Numbered from the stretch's first letter, positions 24,290 to 35,639 are shown. The stretch is DNA of 64,000 bases from Dendrobium chrysotoxum (GCA_019925795.1 CM034311.1:46161374-46225373), one strand, 5' to 3'. Translations and numbers: made by a program. Notes: a model not told the origin generated them from the letters alone.

Positions 24290-24702
24290 ATAGGGCCTTT
24301 ACCGGCGGATTTTCCGGCGGATACTCCGTCGGAACTATTACCGGCGGAACATCCGCCGGTTATAGTTCGTCGAGTTTAAGTAAGCCGGCGGAAAATATGC
24401 CGGTAAGACCGCCGGTAATTTCCGGCGGAACATCCGCCGGTTATAGTTCGTCGAGTTTAAGTAAGCCGGCGGAAAAACGCCGGTAAGGCCGCCGGTAATT
24501 TCCGGCGGATATTGCGTCGGAAAACGAAACTTTTCCGACGCAATTGCGGCGTATTATCCGCCGGTATATAAGCGACGGATAATCCGCCGGCAATTCCGTC
24601 TCACAATTACCGGCGATAAATCCGCCGGTAATTGCGTCGCTAGTTTCCGGCGGATACTATCCGCCAGAAATTCCGACGGTAACAGACAGTTTTCCTGTAG
24701 TG
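24290..24702. repeat. Right subterminal repeat array of the CACTA element, with an 81-bp duplication
   Basis: Dense CCGGCGGA/TCCGCCGG motifs occur in both orientations. A block beginning CCGGCGGAACATCCGCCGG at 24341 recurs at 24422, so an 81-bp unit is duplicated in tandem (24341-24502). Upstream, 24020-24240, is another GC-rich run of GTCGTCGAAGGAGCG-like units that I take as 5' leader of the TNPD gene. Confidence 0.85.
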
Positions 24703-24785
24703 CTTTTTGAAATGCAATAGCGATGTCAAAGCGGCATGATAGAATGAAATCCTCAGCATTCTACAGATGTACGTGGAAAGGCCCT
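24703..24785. repeat. 79-bp tandem repeat array, right part
   Basis: The array resumes directly after the CACTA element with the CTT duplication. Its ATGAAATCCT marker is at 24744; subtracting 7,277 bases (element plus duplication) puts it at 17467, exactly 79 bp after the last marker on the left. Confidence 0.93.
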
Positions 24786-27043
24786 TGGCCATACACATAC
24801 GACACATCTGCATGTAAATGCAATATTGGATGATATGTTTATGTAACCAATCATGCCTATTGCAATTCATATATGAGGGGGGCATTTTAAGATATTCGTA
24901 TGCAACGCAAAGGGGTGTCCGACTACATAAGTGACTATTGCTGCTAAATGCGCGGGGCTTCATTTGGGCTTTGTTGATGCATTCTGTCTGCTTGTATGAA
25001 TATTGTAGATCCAGTGGCGTGGTGTCACGTTTTAGCTGCCCATGTTTTATTTTACTACTGATTTCCTGCTTTTGCTTACACGTGGATCATAGCGTTATCA
25101 CCCGACTGCTATGAGATGCTTCATTGTTCTAATACAAGCTCCCTTTTTTTCATTCTTCGGGATATAAAATCCACGAATCAACTCACCCTTATTTTGATTG
25201 GGTAAACACATCTAAACGACATGATGTCGTTTTGTGATAGATGAGATATCACAAGCTGATGAGACCAAAGGCTTGGTTAGCATGTTGTTATATTGCTTTG
25301 TCACCGACCTATCATGAGGGTAGGACATTAAGTTGAGGGGCTTAATCTTTTAGGTCTTCACCCGAATGGCGCGGCATAGTTTTTGGGAGCCCCAGCATCT
25401 TTGAAGAGATAGTAAAGCAAGACATCTTTTCTTCTTCAACTGCTCATTCTTTGATTAGCGCTTTGCAGACATTTGCAGTTGTCGAAAGTCTTCGGTATTT
25501 ATGTAGAGATGATAAGGCGAAAATATCTCTTCAACTGATCATTCTTTGATTCTATAGAATCATTCGATTATGTATACTTCATGTCACGATCAGGGCCCTT
25601 CCATTGATAGTAGATCAACGGGCTTCTTGTAGCAGTTTGTAGATACCCGCAATTGTTGGAAGTCTTCGATATCTCTGTAGAGATGATAAGATGAAATTTT
25701 TTTTCAACTGATCATTCTTTGACTCTACAGAATCGTTCATGATATCATTTAGTTTTGCATCGTTATTGGAATCTCCCTTTGATGACGTATCAACAAACTT
25801 CCTCCGTGCATCGAGTTGTCTTTATACCCAACTTACTCGCAGCATCTCAATTATCACTGTTGTAGGTGCTCGTCCAGTGGACTCATCTGCATGTTGCTGT
25901 TGATCGCCAGTGACGTAGTTTTATTGTCGATTTCCATGCACTTGTTGATCAGCAATATGTATTGGGTGCAACAGATTTTCTACAATAGCCCGTAGGTGTT
26001 TGTAAGGGGGGGGGACTATTGTACACATTTCTCATTGGTTGATTGTAGGCAGGTTTACATATTTATCTTCATGCTAGCATCGACTATCAAAGGATCAGTG
26101 CAGCTGCTTAACTGTTGGATGGTTGTTGACTGCAAGAAAGATCTAGCATCTATTGCACATTGTTCGTCGTCACCCGTAAATGGACTATTGTGCACAACAT
26201 ATCTCCTACAGTTACTTGTAGGCGTTATGTGTACTTGTGTCCACAGGGGATTCGATGTACTTGCGATAGACCCACTGTTGTTTTTCACAAATAGATCATA
26301 TAAGCCGCACTTGTTTATAGGGAATGGTTGTGTTCGTCACAATTTCCCAGATGTGTTTGCAGAAGAGCCATTGCACTTGCATCGTGCCCACCTTCATCAT
26401 TCACAGGTGGTTATTTGTTCACTTGCATGTTAACGTATGCTACCAGTTATGAACTGCATTCACCATTGATTCCTTGTGTATGTTGACTGACAAGTTGTCA
26501 TTCAATGCACATATGTACCTTCTGCTCGTAAGGTACCGATGTGACTGTTGTATATTGCTCACTTGATCTTTGCTTGCGCGGGGCCAATACATTTGCGTGA
26601 TGTTAAATGGTTGTTGACTGTAGGGCATTTTTACATTCATTGATTGTTTTCTACCCTCGTCTTTATGTGCACCGCTGTGTATGCGATGGGTTCTTGATTC
26701 TTGCCCGTAGGTGAACTATTAATGGATATTTGAAGGTCGTTGATGTTTGCTTGCATATGAATTATTGCATCATAAGCCCTCTTTCTTTGTACTTCTGCTA
26801 CGACACTCATAGTGAAGTCATTATTATACTTGCATCACATCCACCCTCACCATTCACAGGTGGTTTGGTGTACTTGTGGTAGTAACATTAGTTGCATGCG
26901 AGTTATTGATGTTAACTTCAAGGCATTGCTGCATTCAATGTCTTTTGTTTGCTATTATCTTCATTTGATTTTTTTTGCATTTTGTAGTCGGCTGTTGTTG
27001 CTTGCAAGTACAATGTATTCAGCTGCGTAGGGATGGTTGTAGG
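24786..27043. other. Unassigned intron sequence with degenerate internal repeats
   Basis: No coding family is recognised. A block around 25470-25570 is repeated at 25645-25745 (173 bp apart, marker TCAACTGATCATTCTTTGA at 25531 and 25704) with a further partial copy near 25436. The stretch 26000-27040 has recurring GTACTTGC/TGTAGG-like words and may be an old repeat; the same kind of sequence continues on the far side of the hAT element at 30568. Confidence 0.45.
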
Positions 27044-27268
27044 CTAAGATGCACCGACACGGACACGACACGGACACGACACGGACACGGGACACGGCAT
27101 AATAATTTTTTTAATATAATATATAGAAATAAAGGTGACACCATATTGAAAATGGTAAGCAATAATAAATCAATGTCATGAGGATTTGTTTAGCTTATAA
27201 CATAAAAATGTTTAGTACAATCACAAAAATATAAGCAAAAAATCATTTAGTACAACATGAAGTTTCAA

Positions 27269-29576
27269 CTACTCAATAGAGGGAATGATAGAATCAGATT
27301 TATAGGTTGGTCTTTGGCCTTCAATATCATCATCATTGAATATCATTGCTTTCAATTCTGGTTCATCTAGAGAAAGATTTGCAACCTCCAATAATCCCAT
27401 ATCATCAAGGCACTCGAACCCATCTCCAGCAACATCCCACATCTTGTTATCACCTGTCATATAAAGTGGGGTCTTCCTTGATAGAAGACGAAGATTTGTA
27501 TGCACATAAACTAAATCTTCAGCTCGTTGTGGAGTTATTTTATTCCTCTTCATTGATTGAATAAATGAGTATGTACTCCAATTTCTCTCACAACAAGAAG
27601 AGGATGATACTTGACCAAGAAGTTTTATTGCTATTGTTTGAAGAAGCGGTGCTGAAGATCCATGAATCAACCACCACATTTTTGGATTCATCCTTCATCT
27701 ATCAACCAAAGATTCTTGATCACCAAAATCCTCTAAATATCCAAAGAACTTTGCAAGTTCTATATTAATCTTTCTTCTCTCCTCTTCATTTGGAAAATAT
27801 CTTTTCAAGAATATCTTTCTCATATTTGACACTTCTAAATCTTTTTGTGGTGAGACATGTTGAGGGTCTTGTTGAAGCCATTCTTTACTTGAATACCTTC
27901 AAATAATACAAAGCATATAAAATTATTTATTCATTTACTAAGAAATTTAAAATTAATTTAAAAGATGAATACAAATGTACCTTGGATTTAATGAATGGGC
28001 CAAACAATGCAGAGGTGTGTTGCTTTTGGTCCACCTATCCTCAAGAATGGTATAGACAATACTCCAAAAATTTGAGTCTTCATTATGTGACTTTCTTTCA
28101 TGTCTGTATATAATTTCTTTCACTTTTGCTAACATAGAGTCCCACATCTCATAAATCAAATGTAGGCATGATTTATCTGTGTCAGCCTCTCTCAACATAT
28201 CATAAATCGGATCAGTGAAAGCCAAAATGTAATCTACATCATCCCACCACAAATCATCTAAGACCTTTTCTTTAACATACCTTGCCTTCCCAACATCATC
28301 TTCTCGATAACAAGACCACTTCTCACTAATCACCATAGATTGAAGAGCTTGTTTTATTTGTTTGAATCTTCTCAACATGATTATTACAGAGGCAAAACGA
28401 GTTTCAGCAACAGCTAACATTCTCAAATGTGAGAAATCATTAAACATTGAAAGTCTCATTGAGTGGTTCATAATGAAATTTCTGATCAAAATAGCATCAT
28501 CTGCAACCACTGTTATCCAATGACATTCAGCATATATAATTTCATTTGCTTCTGCATTCTTTGCTGCACAAATATTTTTTAGAGCAAGATTTAAAGTGTG
28601 AACAACACATGGAGTCCAAAATATATGAGGATAAGTTTGCTCCACCAACAATCCTGCAGCTCTACACGCCGGTGCATTATTTGTAATAACCTGCACAACA
28701 TTTGAAGGCCCAATAATGACTATCACCTCTTTAATGAAATTGGTAATGAAATATTTATCCTTGTATTCACCTTCACAATTCACAGCTTTAATAAACATTG
28801 GGCAATTCTCTGTAACGGCCATGAAATTAATGAGTGGTCTTCTTTGAGGATCAGTCCAACCATCACACATCAAAGTGACACCTTTTTCTTTCCACACTCC
28901 TTTTGTTGGTTCAAGCAATGTTTCAATATGTGCTCTTTCCCTTTCCAATAATTTTGATCTTATTGCATTATAGCCAGGTGGAACATAACCTGCAAGGTTG
29001 TTATTACATGCAAAAGTAAATGCATTATTGTAATGAGGATTTCTTGCAAGGTTGAAAGGAAGTCCAGCGGAAAAAAAACATCCTTGCAATTTCACCATCC
29101 AATTTTTCTTGCTGCTGCATGTTAAAAGCCTTCTCTAAAGCACTACTGGCAACTCCTTTTCTTTTTTTTTGAATCATATCCTTCACTTCTATATGATAAT
29201 GAATGATCAACTCTAACAGATGAGGAAGAAGTGTGGAATGAACCATGGGTAGATGGCAAAGGTATCTCTTTAGGAAGTGCCCTTTTGATCCTAGATTCAG
29301 CTTCATCAACTTGTCTGTTCAATTCAATCAACTGCGACGTAGTAATCTTAGGACACATTTTAATTCCATGACCAGAAATCTTAAGTAGATGTGCTTTCAC
29401 CCTAGAATAAGATCCTTTGTAGGTGCCACCACAATAATTGCATTTGAATGACACATTACGTCCTCATTCAGAAGTTTTTGCTAACTTTGTAACATGAATC
29501 CATAAGGGCTTATCAGTTTCTACAGATGGTTCTTTTGAATCGTCACCTAATCCACTTCCACCAGCAGCAGAGCTCA
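27269..29576 (-). pseudogene. hAT transposase (BED zinc finger, DUF659, hAT C-terminal dimerisation), decayed
   Basis: The start is ATG at 29576. A BED-type finger (CNYCGGTYKG ... H ... C) lies at about 29340-29450. The DUF659 catalytic region fills 27980-29098 (LMCDGWTDPQRRPLINFMAV, WTPCVVHTLNLALKNI). An 83-bp GT-AG intron is at 27897-27979, and the dimerisation domain (SSSCCERNWSTYSFI) follows at 27269-27691. Breaks: TGA just before the finger (29459-29461), frame changes in the A run near 29161 and in the T run near 29070, and TGA before MNPKMWW. In an intact copy this protein would excise the element and make 8-bp duplications. Both shifts lie in homopolymers, so sequencing error is a possible alternative for those two. 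Confidence 0.9.
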
Positions 29577-29743
29577 TTTTGCTTTCAAACACACTGGTGA
29601 AATGGAAAAAATAAATGCTTAATAAATTAGTGCAATATATCAAACCCCTAAACATAATGTTTCACTTATCCTAAAGATGATGAATACAACAATATGCCGG
29701 GCAGCCGGGGGTCCAAAGGGGCGCTACCCCCTGGCGGGGTTCG

Positions 29744-30070
29744 ACCTAAAGCGCACCTAAAGCGCAGCTAAAGCGCACCTAAAGCACAGCTAAAGCGCAA
29801 CTAAAGCGTAGATAAAGCGCAACTAAAGCGTAGCTAAAGCGCACCTAAAGCGCAGCTAAGGGAAAAATTTTACTCTTTTTTTGCACTTTAGTTGCCCTTT
29901 TGCTGCTCTTTTGCAAAAGGACAGCTTAAGCGTAGCAAAAAGCGCACCTAAAGCGCAGCTAAGGCGCAACTAAGGGAAAAATTTCACTTTTTTTTTGCAC
30001 TTTAGTTGCCCTTTTGTTGCGCTTTAGTTGCGCTTTTGCAAAAGGACAGCTTAAACGTAGCAAAAAGGCA
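29744..30070. repeat. 11-bp tandem array and folded-back copies in the hAT 5' region
   Basis: Ten 11-bp units of the form ANCTAAAGCGC run from 29744 to 29853. The end of the array plus the following ~100 bp is duplicated with a 103-bp offset (29842 and 29945). Inverted copies (TTGCGCTTTAG) near 30015-30040 could pair with the array. A GC-rich hairpin candidate precedes it (GGGGCGCTACCCC near 29719). Confidence 0.88.
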
Positions 30071-30575
30071 TCTAAATGGACAGAAATAATGAATGGAGAA
30101 AAAATGGCGAAATCAACTTATAGGTTTGAAAATTTTTATGCAGTTTGGTGTCGCCTTTCCTCGGCTGCGCACAGAAGCTAAGGAGGAAGGCTTGTTGCTT
30201 ACGGCCGGAAGGGAAGACTAAGGGTGCGATCTCCAGGCAACCGCTGCTCGCGGGAAAGATCTCCAGTTGATCGCTGCTCGCCTCAATCGCTCGGGAAGAC
30301 CACGAATACGAATAGGAATACGGGATTAGGGCGAAGATGAAGACTCGGGCATGAATCGGCTAATATAAAATAGCGGGACTAGAGTTTTTCTTTTTTTTTT
30401 TAATTTAATTATCAAATAGCCAGACACACGTGTCCGATTTTTTTTTTTTAATGGGACACACTAATAACGTGTCCGACACGTGTCCCCGCCGTGTCGGACG
30501 CGTGTCCGTGTCCGACACGTGTCCGACACTGCATACCCTCTTAAAACGGAGTGTCGGTGCATCATAGGTTGTAGG

Positions 30576-31660
30576 AGTTCATTGCATTTATTATGCATTA
30601 ATCAGCATCATTTGCTATGCGCTGTGTCATTCAGGCATTGATGATTGATATTTGTTTGTACTTGATTATCATTCATCATCTGTATGCATTGGGATCTTAT
30701 TCATCACGAGTTCTCTACTCGTTCACTTGTACTTATTTGAATGTATTATATTAACACCTGACATTTGTATTTTAAATTTTAATTGTGCATTTTAATATTT
30801 TAGGGTTCTGTTCCCTGCGTTCAATTCAAATTCAATCCCCTATTGTTCAAGTTTTATCTTCTGCTCGTCATACAAGTTCCCTGTGCAGCTGTTCAAGTTC
30901 AGTGCATTTATGTCCAGTACTTGTCCTCTTTTATTTCAATTATGTGCATATTCACTCTGAATTTTGGCAGCATCCCGGCATATCCCCCGTTTGGGGGAAA
31001 TGTGGGGAGCTGGGCCTTCTCACCACGCTACAAGAGCGTGTATGGTAGGTGTCGTGCGACACCGTGGTCGTAGTCTTCAATCCCACCACGCTACAAGAGC
31101 GTGTATGGGTCTTTGAGGTACCTATTTGAAAATGCACTGTTTTCTTTCCCCGCAAGTACTGAGGCGCGTACGGGTACTTAAGGTTGTCCCCACCATGCTA
31201 CAAGAGTATGTATAGGGCCTACCCGTCTCATCGCAGGCGTCGCACTGGGTTCCCTCCTACAGTGTTACAAGAGCGCTTATAGGTGGTTGCCCGACGCGTC
31301 GCGCGTTGAGGATGGGATTTGGAACGTTATACCTTTGTGCAGGGGTCGTCGACGACAGTGTCATCAGTGTCGTCAACTGTGTCGACTGTGTCGATGAAGC
31401 ACGAGGATCAAAGGTATACAAATTTTTTTTTTATTTTCACTTACCTTTTAAATTATTTTCACAAGATTTAATCATCAGTTATAATTAATCATCATTATCA
31501 GTGATTGATTTATGATTAATCACAACTAACAGTAATCGGTTATAATTAATTATATGTAATTACAATTAATTACAAATCCGTTATTACACTCGATTTATAA
31601 TTATTAATAAATAATTTATAATTAACAATAAATTAATTATATTTTTTTTATCAGAGGTAT
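30576..31660 (+). repeat. Intron segment with five related hairpin repeats
   Basis: Four copies of a short stem-loop with the loop ACAAG occur at 31024-31040, 31087-31103, 31194-31210 and 31261-31277. A degenerate fifth (about 31149-31175) lies between. Each is preceded by CCCAC/CCTAC and followed by TATGG/TATAGG. The rest of the segment has no recognised gene; from about 31490 it becomes extremely AT-rich. Confidence 0.75.
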
Positions 31661-32137
31661 AAGATAACATTAATTATAATTAATTACACTTAATTTATAA
31701 TTAATTATACTTAGTTTATAATTAATTATAGATCAATTATAATTAGTTTATATTTAATTTATTACTAATCATAAATCATTTATATTTTTTTACAGTTAAT
31801 TATAAATTAATTATACTTAATTTATAATTAATTATACTTAATCTATAATTAACTATAAATTGATTATAATTAGTTACATTTAATTTATAACTAATTATAA
31901 ATCATTTGTAATTAATTAAATTTAATTTATAGTTAATTATAAATTAATTATAATTAATACTTAATTCATAGTTAATCATAAATCGAAATGACTAATTAAT
32001 TATAACTTGTTTTAGTTATTAATTACTAATTATAACTAATTGACAAATGAATTAATTAAAAAAAAGCAATTAATCAAGGGACTTTTTACCTTCTATTGAA
32101 GCAGAGATCTGGCTTGCTCTCTGTCACCATGAAGAGG
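31660..32137. repeat. AT-rich direct repeat, copy 1
   Basis: Long runs of TTATAATTAATTATA-like words end in a non-simple block containing GAAGCAGAGATCTGGCTTGC. The same series, ending at the same base, recurs at 34285-34787. Copy 1 lies just left of the ASY1-like fragment. Confidence 0.8.
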
Positions 32138-32268
32138 AGATTTAAATCATAAAAAGACTTACATTTTTTAGAATGAACATAAACATGCCCCCAACCATAA
32201 AAATTTGAATAAATAGAATAAAAAAATATGTACTTCTACTATGGTTTAATTTTATGAATGTACCTTAC

Positions 32269-33949
32269 TATCAGAAGAAAAATCATGATCTTGATCAAAA
32301 TCAGCTCCCAAGTTTACCCCTTCTTCCTCATGGTTATCATTGTCATCCTCACAGAGATCAAGGATGCTCTTCACTTGCAAGAGTAAATTCATTTGATTGG
32401 GCTAGCTCGAAAAAACAATTTTGAACTGCTTTTTCCTTCCAAACCTTGAGGGCTAATACCAAATGCATGCTGTTGACGTTTCCAAGTGCCATTCATATTT
32501 TCTTGGCTTCATTTTCATGGCGGCTTCTAAAAAAGGGAGGTTCATAGTCCTTTGGCTACAGTTGCCCATAAATATATTTCATATTTTAATTTGAAGAATG
32601 AAATGCATAAGTTGTTATAGAAACATGCTATCATCATAAGGATGAAAAATATATGGTGTTACAACAGCAGATGTGAGGCACACATAATATAGTTGAGCAA
32701 AAGATCACGGTGCTACTTATTTACATGGAGTGCTTAAATGGTTGATTAATTACTTGAGAGGAAAAATCTATATCACAAATGACCATACTGATTACTTGAA
32801 CATTTTCAATGAGTATCATACAATACATTCTTAAAACACTGAACATTGCCACAATTGAGGAAAATGCAGAAGGTTATATTGCAATGTATGAAAATGAAAT
32901 ATGATATTTACCGTAATGTCATTATAAAAGAGAAGCTTCATCAGAATGGTTCGCTGAGCAACAAGCAAAGATTTGTTTAGTTTTTGAAAAGATACAATCA
33001 TTAGTACCACACCAACAATTTATAACAATCAAGCATCAAGTTGTACCTCAGATGGTAAGTGATCCAGAGTCCTCATCAACTGAACCAAGGTACGAATCAT
33101 CTTACACGAGAGCTCCTAAAACACTTCATATCATGAAAACCTAACTTATGTAAAGAGCTTGAGAAAATTCGGATGGCCATCCGAAGTACCTCATCTGATC
33201 ACGAGTGATATCCATGCTATTAGTCCTGAAGGTGGCCCCATTTTTTTGTTTCCATTACAACTTATGTTCATTGACACCTCTTCCTTGCAAGAATCCATAT
33301 AACTGAAGGAAACTGCAAAATCATTAATCCATGACGCATGAATTCATTATGCACAAGATGACTAAATTCGAATTTACAGGATTTATTAAATCCTACTAAT
33401 GTTAAATCCTTCTTGTTGTCAAACAGCCCCATAGTCAAGGAAAAAAAATATAGCAGAAGTATAGTGAATTAGACTCACAAGAATTTTCCTCTATCATAGG
33501 GCCTTCTACATCCTCACGGATACAAAATAACAGCGTCTTGAGATACTTTTTTTTAATGCATCATAGACACCTGAAGAAATTAACCAAAAAATGAATAATA
33601 TTTTACAAATAATAAGACAAAGTAAACCCCAAAACAGCCATCGCAAAATGAAAAAAAGCTAGAAGCTCATTGATGAACACTTTATCATTTGTGTATACCT
33701 TTCTCCATCCAGTCGATCAGCCTCTTGGATTCAGTGTCCAAGGGCATGAGCATTTTAATCTTCATATCTGAGAGACAAAAAACAAGACATCAAAATTTAT
33801 AGGTGTTTAGTGAAATACAAGTAAGTAAGAATAAGCCGGAAGTAAAACAAACCTAGCGCAGACACTGTCTTATCTTTGAAACATTGCTCAGGAAAAAGCC
33901 CTTGTATGTAGGTAATGTTGAATATCGCGATGTGGAGTAGATTTCTAGT
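32269..33949 (-). pseudogene. ASY1: ASY1 (HORMA-domain meiotic axis protein) gene fragment, introns kept, frameshifted
   Basis: Eight exon-like blocks on the minus strand, in gene order: 33853-33949 (NLLHIAIFNITYIQGLFPEQ), 33699-33767 (MKIKMLMPLDTESKRLIDW), 33479-33570 (EGPMIEE), 33190-33312 (MDITRDQMR), 33047-33115 (MIRTLVQLMRTLDHL), 32912-32953 (RTILMKLLFYNDIT), 32445-32555 (DYEPPFFR, GNVNSMHLVLALK) and 32269-32373 (VKSILDLCEDDNDN). Each is bounded by AG and GT and most phases agree, so this is a genomic copy, not a retrocopy. ASY1 is needed for chromosome pairing in meiosis; its HORMA domain binds closure motifs. Single-base losses in the third, fourth and fifth blocks and a deletion with TGA (32493-32495) in the seventh kill the frame. 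The first exon and everything after the acidic linker are missing. It lies antisense in the FtsH intron. Confidence 0.88.
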
Positions 33950-34284
33950 CTAGTGACCTAATGACGCTCGAGCAGGAGAGTGAGAGTCGTGTGCTCGTCC
34001 GGCTATTGTGGGAGGCTATTCATTGGCTGCAGGGGTAAGGGGAGGCGGGAGGTTGCCCACATTTGTTTTGCTCCAAATGTGTATTCATTATTCATATATT
34101 TTTAAATATGAACTTGGGATTAAATTTGTTTCAATAAAAAAATATTAATTAATTTAAATTTGGTTTAAAATAAAAGTTTTAATCTATATAAACCTTTTTT
34201 TAATAATCCATCATTTCAACATTAAATTCAACCTCCCTTCTCGTGAGACTTATCTTTATCATAATCCTCGACATATCATGCACT

Positions 34285-34787
34285 CTCATTTATTACAATT
34301 TATTACAATTAATTTATAATTAATTATACTTAATTTATAATTAATTATAGATCAATTATAATTAGTTACATTTAATTTATAACTAATTATAAATCATTTA
34401 TAAGTTTTTTTGACATTTAATTTATAGTTAATTATAAATTAATTATAATTAATCATACTTAACTTATAATTAATTATACTTAATCTATAATTAACTATAA
34501 ATTGATTATAATAGTTACATTTAATTTATAACTAATTATAAATCATTTATAATTAGTTACATTTAATTTATAGTTAATTATAAATTAATTATAATTAATC
34601 ATACTTAATTCATAATTAATCATAAATCAGAATGATTAATTAATTATAACTTGTTTTAGTTATTAATTACTAATTATAACTAATTGACAAATGAATTAAT
34701 TAACAAAAAAGCAATTAATCAAAAGACATTTTACCTTCTGTTGAAGCAGAGATCTGGCTTGCTCTCTGTCACCGTGAAGAGGAGGCT
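34285..34787. repeat. AT-rich direct repeat, copy 2
   Basis: It matches 31660-32137 in order and orientation with small gaps, ending in the block CCTTCTGTTGAAGCAGAG ... GAAGAGGAG. Together with copy 1 it brackets the ASY1-like fragment. Confidence 0.8.
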
Positions 34788-35639
34788 TCACGTGATTCGT
34801 GAGGTGTGCTTGGGAAGTAGGTTGCGATTTGTGTCTGTTGTAGGGATCGAGAATGATTGACGGGGTGGAGCCATGCGATTGGCTGTGAGAGAGTAGCCGG
34901 TTGGGTAATTCATCACGAGAGCTAGAAGAGGCGGAAGGGTGTGGAGGAGGTGAATCTGTGTGATGCGAGGACTTTGTACAAGGAGACGAAAGTCGGTGGG
35001 CTTTAGAGATTTGGCTTGGGTGAATTGATTGAGATTGGCAGTGAAGAAAACCGGCGAGGTTTTGCGGGATCTATCTGGGACGGATGGGACTGGCTGGGTA
35101 AGTTCGGTAGTTGTATGCGAATGGCCTTGAGGAAGAATGGAGTTCTCGTATGCAAGATTTTGAAGATGATTGCTTGCGGCATGTAGAAGAACGAAGCTCA
35201 TGCGTGGATCTAAGATTTCAGTCGTGTCTGAAAGAGCTTGACTTCGTTCTTATTTAATGACGAGGCTATCATGCGAGGATTTCAAAACCATACTGAGAAT
35301 GTCGTCAAATTGCTACCGGACGTCCGGAGTTAGATACTCGACATCCGAAGAAGTTGACGTCGGACGATCTTCAGAGAGGTGAGGTAACATTGAGTTTTAA
35401 TTTGATTTGACTAATTTTTTTGTTTTTAATTTGATTTCTTTTATTAATAATAATAAATATTATTATTATTATAAACAGATAATAATAATATTATTATTAC
35501 TGAGATGATGGAAATCAAAATAGCCATTTTTGCATCGATCTACGTGCATTTTTCTCAAAATCTGCGCGTCGTCGCCTCATAAATAGTGTTGATTTGCGCG
35601 CGCAAATTTCTTTGAGCGGATTTGTGGTTATTTTAAGAT

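Larger units (their letters stand above)
17429..24702 (-). mobile_element. CACTA (En/Spm) DNA transposon, 7,274 bp
   Basis: The left end is CACTACAGGAAAACT and the right end AGTTTTCCTGTAGTG. The 3-bp target duplication is CTT (17426-17428 and 24703-24705). Both ends carry subterminal arrays of CCGGCGGA/TCCGCCGG motifs (about 17450-17870 and 24290-24690), the usual binding sites for the TNPA-type protein. Two minus-strand genes follow family order: TNPD transposase (19897-23373) and a TNPA-like gene (18109-19782). A LINE fragment and a MITE sit between the TNPD start and the right end. Removing the element restores the phase of the host tandem array exactly. Confidence 0.97.
27044..30567 (-). 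mobile_element. hAT DNA transposon, 3,524 bp
   Basis: The left end is CTAAGATGCACCGACAC and the right end GTGTCGGTGCATCATAG, inverted repeats with one mismatch. The 8-bp target duplication GTTGTAGG (27036-27043 and 30568-30575) is perfect. Subterminal regions repeat GACACGG/CCGTGTC. One minus-strand transposase gene (27269-29576) fills the left two thirds; an 11-bp repeat array and a GC-rich segment lie upstream of it, where the promoter should be. It shares ends with the 606-bp copy at 6691-7296. Confidence 0.97.

Noticed and set aside
23996..24379. 127-codon + strand frame rich in K, R and E
   Set aside because: It comes from GTCGTCGAAGGAGCG-like repeats near the CACTA right end, and both strands are open there for the same reason. 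I treat it as non-coding leader.
31490..32080. Possible matrix attachment region or satellite in the AT-rich stretch
   Set aside because: Composition alone does not show function; I recorded only the direct repeat that can be seen.
31660..34787. Interpretation of the AT-rich direct repeats as LTRs of a retrotransposon carrying ASY1
   Set aside because: No TG...CA ends, no primer binding site, no polypurine tract and no target duplication were found.
34788..35201. 137-codon minus frame
   Set aside because: No known domain, low-complexity composition, and no supporting splice or neighbour context. It might be captured sequence, but I cannot support a gene.
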